Of a stretch of 64,000 nucleotides of DNA, positions 49,064 through 59,955 are shown in pieces. The DNA comes from Azorinus chamasolen. Lineage: Eukaryota; Mollusca; Bivalvia; Cardiida; Solecurtidae. Location of the stretch: assembly GCA_963576725.1 (NCBI GenBank), contig OY755252.1:26370722-26434721 (forward strand), read 5' to 3'. The notes beneath the pieces are model-generated. The model did no database searches and was not told where the DNA came from. It saw nothing but the letters and a program-made list of their open reading frames with translations. Position 1 is the stretch's first letter. Every line of letters begins with the position of its first letter. The translations under genes were made by a program, and so were the position numbers.

Positions 49064-52000
49064 CTACTATTTCTTGTGCTGACAATCCAGTCAGTTTTAA
49101 AATTGGTTATTTTTGTACATACAGTTGAGCTTCGATTTACTCGAACTTCGGAATAACTCGAACTAAAAGTTCAGTCCTTCCAAAATATACAATACAGAAT
49201 TGTTCTAAAATGTATCACTACACATATCTAGAAACAAATGTGACAGTTTAATTCAGGTCGAAAGTAACTCTCAAAGCTCCTATAGAAGCTGTCAGCATTA
49301 CTTTAGACTTGCATTAAGCTGTGAACTTTGAGATATTGATCGGATTATATATTGTATAACTCGAACCTCTCTGATCTCGAATTAATTTGTATGGTCCCTT
49401 GAAGTTCGAGATGTCTTTTATATATAACTTGTTTCGTATCGTAGGCAGCATTTGCAGTATTCATTTCCATTTATGTTGAGATAAAGTGTTTGTATTTAGC
49501 TCACTTGAACATATGCTCAAGACGAATTATTAGTATAGCACAGCCTTTGTCGGCCGTCTGTAAATGCCAATTCACATTTAATGATCGTCCGTCCGTCTAA
49601 CATCTTGGTTTGACTTTGCGTTTAACTCATATACTCAAACACTAGAAGACTTTATCTGGATGGTGGATACGTCTAGAGAAAAACTACTACCTTGTATTGA
49701 ATAAAGGTCACTCTGATCTATATTATATGTTTCTCTGACTTTGATTAGACTTTCCGTAAGCTACATTTCTCTTGTTAGACTTTCTGTTAAGCGGGGACAT
49801 GTGCAGTTTTCAAATATGTTTCTAGTTCAAACACGATCTCCTTCTAATGTATGTGTAGTTCATTGGTGAAACGTTACACATATTTTCCAGAAGTGAACAT
49901 TTTCAACTGCTCCTTTCTATGTGCATGTTTTGTTGCCAAGGCAACGATAGGCAAAATGTTTAAAACGTCCTCTTGTTAGAAAAACTTAAGATATATACAT
50001 ACATGTACGAGTACTTTATTTATAGTATATTGCAGTTCTGGTCAAGTTTCAGAATTTCTCATACATGGTCAATTAATTGTCCTTCAACAAAGTTGTTGAA
50101 ATATTTTAAATTGAGTTCTGTGTCCCTTGGTAAGTTTGTGCATTTAACCCATTAGTCTCTAGTACCAGGATTATGCGTCATTTACAAACTGTACTTGTGA
50201 AGAGAACACGTGTGCTATAAAAAGGTAGAACCAGATCAGAGGGTTCTTAAAGAAATCATCTGATCATGGTCTGCACTCTTTGTCATTTAACAAAATAACA
50301 AAACAACCATGAATATTAAGAATTGGACAAAAATTAATTGTAAACTGGAATCATTCTTTTGAATTATCAGGAATGAAAGATTTATGGACTTACTACTGAA
50401 GCTAGGGTCACACAATGTTACATAAACATGCGTCTAAATAGGTACAACATGTTGCACTGTAGTTTGGTTACCTTGACCTTTGAACTCTCTGGCATAGATT
50501 TAGTATTAGTCTTTAGTTCAGTTATGGAATTAGAACTGCAGCTACAACTGTACACAACTGTACACGATTAGGCTTCTTAACGAGTACAGTATGGTGCATG
50601 GCAGTTTGAAACCATGAACATCTCTTGATCTTGTATAAAGTTTTGCGTACTGAGCACTGTAGCTACAATCATGCAACTTCACGTGCTAATGCGTCTAAAT
50701 TTGTACAGCAAATTGCGATGCAGTTTGGTGACCTTTGACCTCAACCTATGTCACCTTTGGTGATGTTTTTCGTTTTTACTTAGTTATGGACTAATTAAGC
50801 ACCTAAGTTGTGGACTAAGCACCTAAACAGCTAAGGTCAGACAGCATAACATGCCTTTCCGCCTAAATAAGTTCAGCATGTTTCATTGCAATTTGGCGAC
50901 TTTGACCCTTAGCCTTAACCTCTGTTACCTTGGTTAAGTTTTGTGTGTAACGTAGTTATGGTCTAACTACCACAGTTACAGTCACGCAACTGCTCATGTT
51001 TATAATGCACTTGAATTGAATGAGAACAGCATGTTGCATTACAACTTTAATGACTTGTACCTTAACCTCTGTGACCATGGTTGAGTGTTTGCCTGTATGT
51101 CAGTTATCGATTTATAAAAAAATGCATTAATGGTCAAGCATGTCAATGGCGGTGTTACAAACACATTTCTAGTTATGTTTCACAGAAGTATCGTGTTTAT
51201 CTGATTATGTAACTTTTGATGTAAATTAACATACATTTACATTCATGATATTGTATCAATATAATATCCACACGGTTTTAATTTCTGTGAACTTTTAAGT
51301 GTATATAAAAGTATGAAGATTCGTTTTACTTGTCACTAGTCAATTTGATGTTTATTTTAATATGTTCCATTAGTCATTATGGAGCATATAATTTGATTTA
51401 AAAACTACTGAAAGCTTATTTCAGGCATCTTATTATCATATTCACTTTTCAGACTGTTTTCATGAATATTTAATGTTTATAGGGATTCGTAAGCATTTGC
51501 TAGATTAAAATCGTCGCTCGTTTAAAAATACCTTTGGGGATATCTTCAATACAAGTGATTGTTTAATTCCGGATAAAAATAATGCATAAAACTCCTATAG
51601 ACGTTTTCTTGAATATTTTCACCCGGCATTAAGCAGTGACTTGTCTTCAATGATCTTAATACTACTTCAGTTAATGGCCGCTTATGCCTGTATCATTGTT
51701 TACACTTACATAGAAATGACATGCGACCTTCTTATACAGCGAATGCCGAAACGTCACAGTTCTATAAGTAGTCCATGGGAGTCCTTAACCGTCTATGTAG
51801 CCAGTTGCGACAATTTTATATTGAATAAAAGCTTACGACTCCCTTTAATTGCCTTAGTCACTCCCCCCCACACACACTCGTTTTCCCAGTTAAAATGACC
51901 TTGAATTAGTTTGTAATAGAACACGTCGCATGGAAATCGTAATTAAGTAAAAGGTAATGTATCAGACTTTCTGTTTATTGCTAATGTTTGTTTCCTATCA

Positions 52001-52533
52001 CATAAACCCTTACTGTGGAATTGTGTCCTTAGTCTGTTGTAAATCGGATTAAGTGCGCCCCTTTATGTCAAATAGTGCATATCCTAATTAGATCCTTTGA
52101 CATTGGTGTATAGTGTTCAGATATATACTATACGTATATCAGTCCATACACTAAAAGGGTTAAGTTCAGTTTCGAAATAAAATTAATTTTGACACTTGTT
52201 AACACTCCGAACCTTATATTTACAACACGAGACATATACTTTCGAATTTACAATGTCATGAATGTAGTATAATAAAAAAAAGTTAAAGATCAGAAGTTTT
52301 GGTAAAAACATTATTCAGTTTCTGGACAATGTGGTGTTTGAGTGAAATGACGAATTTGTACTCCAATATAATTTGTACTCCCCAGTCCATATTCGACGTA
52401 GACAACGTACTCCCCTTTCTATATTCTATATAGACTATGGACTCCCCTTCCGTAGAATATGGACTCCTTTCATAGAATATGTGCTGCTCTGGGGAGTATT
52501 TTTGCAAGGGATTTAATTTCTGTATAGTGTAAA
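49064..52533. other. Non-coding stretch
   Basis: 49127-49440 carries repeated ACTCGAAC/TTCGAG motifs at its two ends (CTTCGATTTACTCGAACTTC and TTGAAGTTCGAGATG), perhaps a degenerate inverted-end element. 50224-50282 is a weak CTGATCAG-family hairpin. 50460-51110 contains about four diverged units with TTTGGTGACCTTTGACC and CAGCATGTTGCAT, an old tandem core. Nothing coding is supported. Confidence 0.45.
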
Positions 52534-53381
52534 CAAGGGCATGTTGTATTGCTATGCAAAACATGAGTCCCCCACCGGACTGAAAAAAACCCTCTACTCT
52601 CCCCACCACACCCACCCATGGTGTGGTTGAACATGGTATATACATGGCCACCTGAATGGTATTAGTACCTACTTTCATACCAAAAAGTGACATTGACCTT
52701 GGGTATAAAAGGCCAGGTATTGTGTATGACACACTTTCATGCTATGAGTAACTAGTGTTGTGCGTGACACAGTTCCATTATGGGTAATAATCATGTGAAT
52801 TTGGCTTACCCTTGTAAGAGATACGGCATAGACACACAGTGTGGCAGACGGACAGAGTGTAAAACAGGAAAAAGGGGAATAACTCCAAAAGTATTGCTGC
52901 TAGAGTTATGGCATTTGTGCATGACACTTTTTTTCATCATGATTTTTCCATATGTGAAGTGTAAAATCAATTGAATCAGTAAATAAAAAGTTATTGTCCA
53001 GACAAGAAAATATGAAAAAGGAAAGTAACTCCAAAAATATTGATGCTAGAGTTATTGCCCTTGTGCTTGACACTACACCTCATCATGCTTGTTCCATATG
53101 AGAAGTTTCAAATAAATTGAACCAGTACATAAAGAGTAATTAACTGGACAAGAAAATATGAAAGGGGGAATAACTCCAAAATATAGATGCTAGAGTTATG
53201 GCCCTTGTGCATGGCACTAGCCATCATCTTGCTTCTCCAATGTGTGAAGTTATAATGAATTTGGCATAACTTTGTAGGAGATATGGCCCGGACACGAAGC
53301 GTGACAGACGGACAGACGGACGGACAGACGGACGGAATCGAGCAAACCTATAGTCCCCCAACCGGTAACCGGTGGGGGACT
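52534..53381 (+). mobile_element. E3: complete pearl/Helentron-like element
   Basis: 5' end CAAGGGCATGTTGTATTGC; subterminal repeat AGTCCCCCACCGG (52566-52578). The tandem core has about three ~150-bp units (GAATAACTCCAAAA, GAGTTATGGC.TTTGTGCATGAC, TCATGCTTGTTCCATATG, AGTTATTGTCC). A GACAGACGG microsatellite (about 53303-53334) precedes the 3' hairpin (AGTCCCCCAACCGG at 53352-53365 against CCGGTGGGGGACT at 53369-53381), followed by AATAAT. This copy shows the whole structure and identifies the truncated copies in SEG1 and SEG2. Confidence 0.8.
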
Positions 53382-54789
53382 AATAATCGCATTGAATTAA
53401 TAATCAACAGTGACTGTGTAACAGAGTTGCTAATAATTCACATTGATGTCACTGACCGTTTCAAGGGAGTACTAGTACTCTCATATTTCTCATAGCAAAT
53501 GTTTGTTTCTATTTTTGTGTATGAAATAATTCGGTGTTATAGCCAAGCGCGTAGGCAAGTTTTGAAGATAAAGGCCGCAGAGACGCGATGTTGTGGGTAC
53601 AAGAGGAGCGTCCCCTCCAATGCTGTTTTTTTTAAATTGGTACTTTCTTATATACATTGATGCATTTTAAAACGAGTTGGGGACTCTTATTATTTAACCA
53701 ATAAAACATCATTATGTTTGTCAACTTACCGCATCAGTCCTACCCAGCGAACTCAAATCTAAAAAAAGTGCCAACTACTTTTTTAATGTTAATAATACCA
53801 TTTTGTCATACGAATGGAACGATGCTCCATCTACCATTTTTCAGCTTTGGTGAAAACAGCTCGCAAAGATTGAAATTTAAAGGATCATGCCTTTATCATT
53901 TCTCATTATTAATACATAGAAATTACATCTGCATGTTCGTACTGACAAACAATATTTGGAAATGCAAAACAAAAATAAATATACATTTGTATTTTATGAC
54001 AGAATTTTCGCAATGTTTACTTTGGAGATAGAGCATTTTTGTGAAAAAAGCTGAAAAGCTTTTAAATGTTTTAAATGGAGCAAACTGACACAGGGCAACC
54101 TAATACTATTCAACAGAAATATTAACAGATATTTATCTGTCACCTTTGTAAGTCTTTGTTACAAAAAGCAAAGGAGATAAACAAGATCTTATAATACAAA
54201 CGGCAATAATTTGTAACTGCAAAATAGTAATACAAACTTAGCTACTGAAATAGAAGGTAATACCAAGAATTAAAATCATGATCATGTAATGCCGGTCATT
54301 AAATTATAATAAAGAAATGGAACAAGTTACACTATTATTATTATTATTATTATTATACCACATTTATATAGCGCTCTTTTCATACAGGATGTGTGCGTTC
54401 AAAAGCGCTTCACACATATACAATTTATGTACAATAATGCGTAAATTATAGAACATTTAAGATAAAATATATTTAATACTTATATATAGATAATAATAAT
54501 AATAAAATAGAATTTATTTAGGACATAGGTAAATCAACTACATCTTTTCCGTAAGTTAATCTGTCTGTGTGCGTATTATGCTCTATTATATTGTGTCAAC
54601 GCACTCAGATCATAAAAAAACAAAAACTTGAATGCAGCATTCTATGCGCAGTGCCATAGAGATATTAACGCGGCAATGAAACAACCAATTCTGACATGAA
54701 AATAATACCAAATATACTCAAGCTCAAAAGTCTTGTCCCTTATGTTGTGCGAGGTATTACTAAGTTACTGTTAAATGAATAAATTCTGA
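53382..54789. other. Non-coding stretch with (ATT)n
   Basis: 54333-54356 is an ATT trinucleotide run next to ATATAGCGCTCTTTTCATAC and AAAAGCGCTTCACAC, a motif pair common at ends of marine invertebrate short repeats. A 105-codon frame at 53714-54031 has no recognisable domain and is not supported. Confidence 0.45.
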
Positions 54790-55025
54790 AGGGAGGTGAT
54801 CCCCTGAGAGCAAAAAGTGTAACACAAAAAGAGAAAATTGCTGACCCGGCCTCATTGAGTCTGTTCATGAACAGTAATTGAAAGTGCAATGCTGCTCACG
54901 CCCCCCAGCACCGGCTTAAGCGGTATTCAATTTTCAGAACAAGAAGTACTGAAATTCATGATCTCAAAGGATCAGAATGTATAACACAACTGAGAATGAA
55001 GTACGGGGCGACGTTTCACGTACTT
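54790..55025 (-). repeat. E5 dispersed repeat, inverted copy
   Basis: Reverse complement shows CGTCGCCCCGTACTTCATT, GCTTAAGCCGGTGCTGGGGG and ACTGTTCATGAACAGACTCA in the same order as 28385-28640, with many substitutions. Confidence 0.7.
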
Positions 55026-55292
55026 TAGATTTAAAACTTACATGTTTACCTTTTGCCGATTTTCGTTTCTTGAATCCCGTGTCGATTTTCCGATAACCTT
55101 GCATATAGTTGTTTTTTATCTAGTGCCAGTGGTGCAAGCAAATGATGGGTTTACAAGCTATTTGGTAGGAGATAACTTACTGATGTGATTTTCACTTTAG
55201 GGATTTGTCACTTGTTTTGCGTAATACACTTTGGGTTTTAGATTTATTTGGTGTTGCTCATGTTTTTTTCTTATTGTGAATGAAATAAGTCT

Positions 55293-55645
55293 TTTATTTA
55301 CAATATTTGTAAAGCTAGGGTGACTTTGAGAGAAGTGTGAGGTTAGGACGTCCGTAAACCGGTTTAAACCCCCAGTGGTGTTTTTGCTGCTGACCGTGCC
55401 AAGGCGGTACTCTCTTTGTCACCCTTCCTTTTGTTTGCCTTGCGTCTTTGTGCTTGTGGTTTGTTCATGTTGTGGAACGTTTGTCCCTGGTTCTTGTGTG
55501 TCTTTTGGTGTTTTCTGTGTTCATTGTGTGTGTGTGTGTGTGTGCGTTTGGGTGTGTGGTTGCGTGTGTGTGTGTGTGTCATGCTGTCTATCGGTGTTTT
55601 GGTGGTGGTTGCGTCTTGCATGTGGCTTTGCCTGCTCTGCATTAT
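55293..55645 (+). mobile_element. Retroelement Z, 3' end copy, plus strand
   Basis: Matches the inverted 47204-47475 (GGACGTCCGTAAACCGGTTT, AAGGCGGTACTCTCTTTGTC) and runs through a short interrupted GT microsatellite (55527-55578) into the tail GTCATGCTGTCTATCGGTG ending near TGCTCTGCATTATA. It shows Z with body, microsatellite and tail still joined, so the copies at 139 and 47204 are partial. With 47204 it forms an inverted pair about 8 kb apart. Confidence 0.75.
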
Positions 55646-57656
55646 AACATATACGTTAATTAAATGTATTTCAGGAAACAATATGCTACGAGTAATAACA
55701 TTGCTCTCCATTAATTTTGGTGTATATGAGTCTAACAAATGGGCTTATTTGAGTTTTATTGCTCATCAGTATTGTATATGGGTTAATTAAATCCATTTCA
55801 AGAAACAGGCTTCTACACATTACAACCACATCTTCTATCGGAAAATCGATGATCAGAATAAATGATAATAAAATATAATAATAGCTCTCCATTGGAGACA
55901 GATTAAAGAAAGACAGACGTTTACCTTACATGATGGGAATAACATTATTGCAATTTACTATTTCTCGGATTTTAAAACCATCTCATGTGCCGTCTGCTTT
56001 TCCCCGCCCACTCGTTATCCCACGAAAGCATGGCCCGTTTCGGATATGATTGAGATAAACAAAATATTATAGAGCAATTTAGAAGTAATTTTCAGAAACA
56101 AATATCTGAGTACCATTTATCTGTCTAAATCAGTTTTCAATAGAGAAATATTTACATATTTATTGCAGTTAAAGCATTTAAATGTAGTCCCATCACCTTT
56201 TTACATATTTTATTTTAATTGGCGCTGGCAAGCAATGTGCTTGAGAAGAGTTGGTCTAATTTACCCACACTATTTAAATGTCAGTGTAGGAAGATAAACA
56301 ACTAGCACAAAACTACCTTATTCCGCAAAGTTCAACTATTGTTGAATCAAACACATATAAGACGAAAACGACTTTGCATTTATAAAATCTATGAACACAT
56401 TTCTGCATTAAGATTTTTGGGCGACCATTTTGTTTTCCGCCATTTTAGTTTAACGCTCGGGATATAACTTTGAATGCAATAAAGGATATCCAGCTTTAAT
56501 AAATTGTCTTCCATTTGTCGTTTGTACATTTTAAGAGAACAGTTTAGTATTACCCCAAGATTTTCGGTGAAGTGTAGCCTTGTTTGGCTGGAAACAGTGT
56601 TCGTTGGCGGCCATTTTGTGTTCCGCCATTTTGTACCTTAAATACGGAATATACAGTTTGACAAACAACATATTCGGATTGAGCACACTCAAAGTATGTA
56701 AAAACAACTGTTTGCCAACTTTTAACACGAAATGCCTAGTGGGGTCAGAATTTTCCAAGTTGCGCCTAGGTTATAGCAATGTTTTGTTTGTTATAAATTG
56801 TATTGTATCATTCGGTAAATCTCCTAACAAATCCTTCATTTAAAGTAACATGATGCAATACAAGTTATTTTATCTGATATATATGTCACAGTAGAAATTG
56901 CGATCCGGGACCATTGTCGATTGTCCTAGGACAGATTGCGAACGTAATCTCTCCCCGGGCAGACTCTGATCTAAATGCATCCTACTATTGCAGATTCCGA
57001 TCACAGTCTGTCCAAGGATAAACTGTAATTATAGTTCTACTGGAATAGTGTTTTATTAGTTTTAGATATGACACTTTGATTCTTCTAGGAAAATGTACAA
57101 TTCTTCTAGAAGAATTTATTATTAGTGTTATATATATATATGACGCTTTAACTCTACAAAGAAAATCTACAATTCTACTTGAAGAACATACTATTTTAAG
57201 ACCACAAGTCTATATTCAAAACATGACAAACAAATAGTTGTCAATGATTTAAAAAGAAGATCGGAGTTTGTCCTAAGAGAGATTGAGATCGTAATCTATG
57301 CTCAATCGCAATTTCTACTGCAACATATATAACAGTTCTGTTTACGGTCCTACAGTACATGTAGTCAAGCAACATACGAAAGTTTGAGCTTTAGCAAGGC
57401 TTTGATATAGAAATATATAGCCCGAAGATGGCTAAATAACAAAAAGGTATATTTTAGTATACCTTATTCATATATGAAATGGAGTAAAAATTGTACAAGT
57501 ATATGAATTGATCGTTGATTCGTCTATGATCTTATCGTCAGCTCCATAGTTCTGTAAATGCAAGGTTAACACAATTTCACACACTTTTCAGAGACAACGT
57601 TACCCTATTTTACTTCGTCGCAATTTACCTCTATTGTTTTACCTTTATTGTTTTAG
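55646..57656. other. Non-coding stretch
   Basis: Two short related segments lie at about 55640-55700 and 55780-55820 (TTAATTAAAT.CATTTCAAGAAAC-type). Repeated CGGCCATTTTGTTTTCCGCC-like phrases occur at 56420-56450 and 56605-56632. 57060-57200 has two diverged copies of TGACACTTTGATTCTTCTAG. No gene is supported. Confidence 0.45.
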
Positions 57657-57993
57657 TACCCCTTCCGGATCCCACTTGTGCGCCTGGACGATGCAAGATC
57701 AATGTTAAGCGGTGGACTGAGGAAGAAACGGCCGAATTGAAACGGCAATCCGACGTTTCACACTTAAACCTCCAAATCACACAGACTGTCTGAAAGCAAT
57801 CGCAAATGAACGAGCGCTTGTCAACCGAACTTGGAAGCACATATATTCCGCGTGTGGCATAAAATACGAAGCCAAATTCCCGCTCAACTCAGTAAATTTA
57901 TTTAGACCTCTTTACCTACACGAAAAGGTTCATGTTGATATGCCAAATAACTGCATAGTTAGCGTTCACGAGCAGGTTCGCCTAAAACAGTAG
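57657..57993 (+). pseudogene. Decayed terminal exon: C-terminal Myb/SANT-like domain
   Basis: Follows the acceptor TTTATTGTTTTAG. The first frame reads CKINVKRWTEEETAELKRQ; after a frameshift near 57765 the next frame reads HTDCLKAIANERALV and NRTWKHIYSACGIKYEAK, then continues open to a stop at 57991. The order RWTEEE, then K-x-P-x-x-x-D-C-x-x-A-I, then R-T-W-x-x-I is that of the C-terminal domain seen at 27406-27626. It lies on the same strand and 8.6 kb downstream of the N-terminal-like pseudogene at 48400-49063, so the two may be ends of one dead gene whose middle has been lost. Confidence 0.5.
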
Positions 57994-58981
57994 CGGCTCA
58001 CACTTTTATCCGATAAGTAAAATGTTGATATTTTCTGAAAACTGACAGTGTCAATATGACCTCTGCCCTATTAGTAGCTGAAACAGTCGTCATTGAAAAT
58101 ACATTTTACTGGAAAATTATTATTAAACGTTTCCGACTATTACGGTTCGATACTGTATAAAAACGGCTTAGCTGTATATTTCTATCCTTATCGACTATAC
58201 AGACGATGTATATTACGAGCACGCACACAATCCATTTGTTCCAAGATATATACCAGTTTTTAACCCTTAACTGACGTGTATTTTGTCGTCTGCTAAAATT
58301 CTCATCTGTTCCATTAGCAAACTTTCTGATTTTTTGTATTCTTTGCGTAAGTAAATGAAAACAAAGTTATAGGTGTATTCTCGCGTCGGCCACATACTAC
58401 TGTCGCCGACCTGTCAATCGTAATTTCGAATGGCAGTCATTCAAGTAATTGATAAATTCAAAAGGCATTTATTAACATGACACCCGGAATCGATTGACAA
58501 AGACATTGTTTTTAAGGGTCAATAATGAAATACCTAGCCGTTATGTCAAGGTATGGTTTTGTCTACGACCAGGTCTCTTAGAATCAACAAGCCTTGAATA
58601 GTGTATCTGGATGTACATGAACCTAAATACCATGCATGGTAATATCATTATAACTTTAATTTGCTATATTAAGTATATATTAAGCCATGTTTGCACTAAG
58701 GATAGTTTAAGAATTACCGATGCAGTTATCTTAAAGAAGATAATATTCTGGAAATGTCATGTCACATCAACAGGGTATACTAGTAAATAATTCATGGATT
58801 GTATTTGTAAATTCTGAAACCTCATTCTACGTTGTTTGATTAAATGCTATGATCATTGATCAATAATATTAATTGTTTCATCTAAATACAGCATGTGTTT
58901 TAGTATGCCATAGAGGTGAATTATTGGCATCGTTTGTATTAGTAAAATTAAACACATTTAACTGTTATGCTACCGTAATAT
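57994..58981. other. Sequence before the LTR
   Basis: No gene or repeat recognised. AT-rich single-copy-looking DNA. Confidence 0.4.
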
Positions 58982-59933
58982 TGTAACCAGGTGTTTTCTA
59001 CTTTCGGTTTTAACTTTTAGTGGACTCTGTCCTCATACGTCACGTGTGTTCGAATTGTCAGTGCTCGCTCTATTTTAGTAGTTGTTTATTTCACGTCATT
59101 GTTCTTTAATCTGATTGGTTGTTTCAATTCTCGTTCCCTCTTCTCGTGGTCTCGTTCGTGGTCACGTGGTATAAAATCAGCTGTTCACGGTGATTTGTGG
59201 CACTTACATTCTGACAGAATTGAAGGTTGTTTATGGAAAGCTTCTAGAGAAGCGGTACTGAAATATTGGTATGTACTTGTGAAATTAGTGTCATTCTTCG
59301 TGCTGTAAGCTGACCGTTTCGAAATTGTGCTTTTGAGAAAAGTAATATTGCGTTTCGAAGTAAATGTAATTAGTATCCGTGGTTTCAAATTAGCAGCCTT
59401 CCTCGCTCAATACCTTTTGGTAGCTAACATGTTCACTAATACGTATGCATGTTTCTTACAGCACTGCACTGCATTGCCTTGGCGAATGAGTGAGGTTCAC
59501 AGCATGTGGTTCCATAAATCGGTAAGAGAAATGGTAAGATAGACATTAGTATTGTTAGTCTTAGGTTGAATAGTTACAGTATTTGAGACTTGGATATTTA
59601 GTATTAGGGATAGAGCCACTAGAACAGATAGGGACAGAGACACTATTTTATTAACTATGTAGCTTTATAAGCATTTACAGCTACATGCAAACAGTATAAT
59701 AATTTAATTGAATACTGTATATGTATATGTTAATTCATTGATATTGTATCCTGTGTATGATAATTGCATTATATAGAATGTATTTCTGACATTCTTGTAC
59801 GACTTTGTGTCATTTCAGGATGCGTTATTTTGCTGTGTATGTGTACTTCTGTACCTGAATAAAACCTCACTGGTCCGAACTCTAGCCGTTATCGTGTTTA
59901 CCGCCCTTTATTCTCTGGGTCAAGCACTAGGCA
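58982..59933 (+). mobile_element. Putative 5' LTR
   Basis: Starts TGTAACCAGG and ends CTAGGCA, the canonical TG...CA, four bases before the primer site. Internally it has E-boxes CACGTG (59041-59046, 59163-59168), a TATA box TATAAAA (59170-59176) and a polyadenylation signal AATAAA (59858-59863) about 70 bp before the end, that is U3-R-U5 order. The right end is well supported; the left end is a guess from TGTAAC because the 3' LTR is not in the window (another TGTTATG lies at 58963). Confidence 0.65.
59163..59176 (+). promoter_or_regulatory. LTR promoter: E-box and TATA box
   Basis: CACGTG immediately followed by GTATAAAATC. Transcription would be expected to start about 25-30 bp downstream, near 59200. 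A second CACGTG inside ACGTCACGTG lies at 59037-59046. Confidence 0.55.
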
Positions 59934-59937
59934 ATAT

Positions 59938-59955
59938 TGGCGCCCAACATGGGAC
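59938..59955 (+). other. Primer binding site, tRNA-Lys type
   Basis: TGGCGCCCAACATGGGAC begins with the TGGCGCC typical of primer sites complementary to the 3' end of tRNA-Lys and shares its first 11 bases with the tRNA-Lys-type site TGGCGCCCAACGTGGGGC. It sits four bases after the LTR terminal CA. Confidence 0.75.

Noticed and set aside
52283..52732. 149-codon minus frame
   Set aside because: Half of it lies inside the 5' part of E3; no domain, and the composition follows the repeat.
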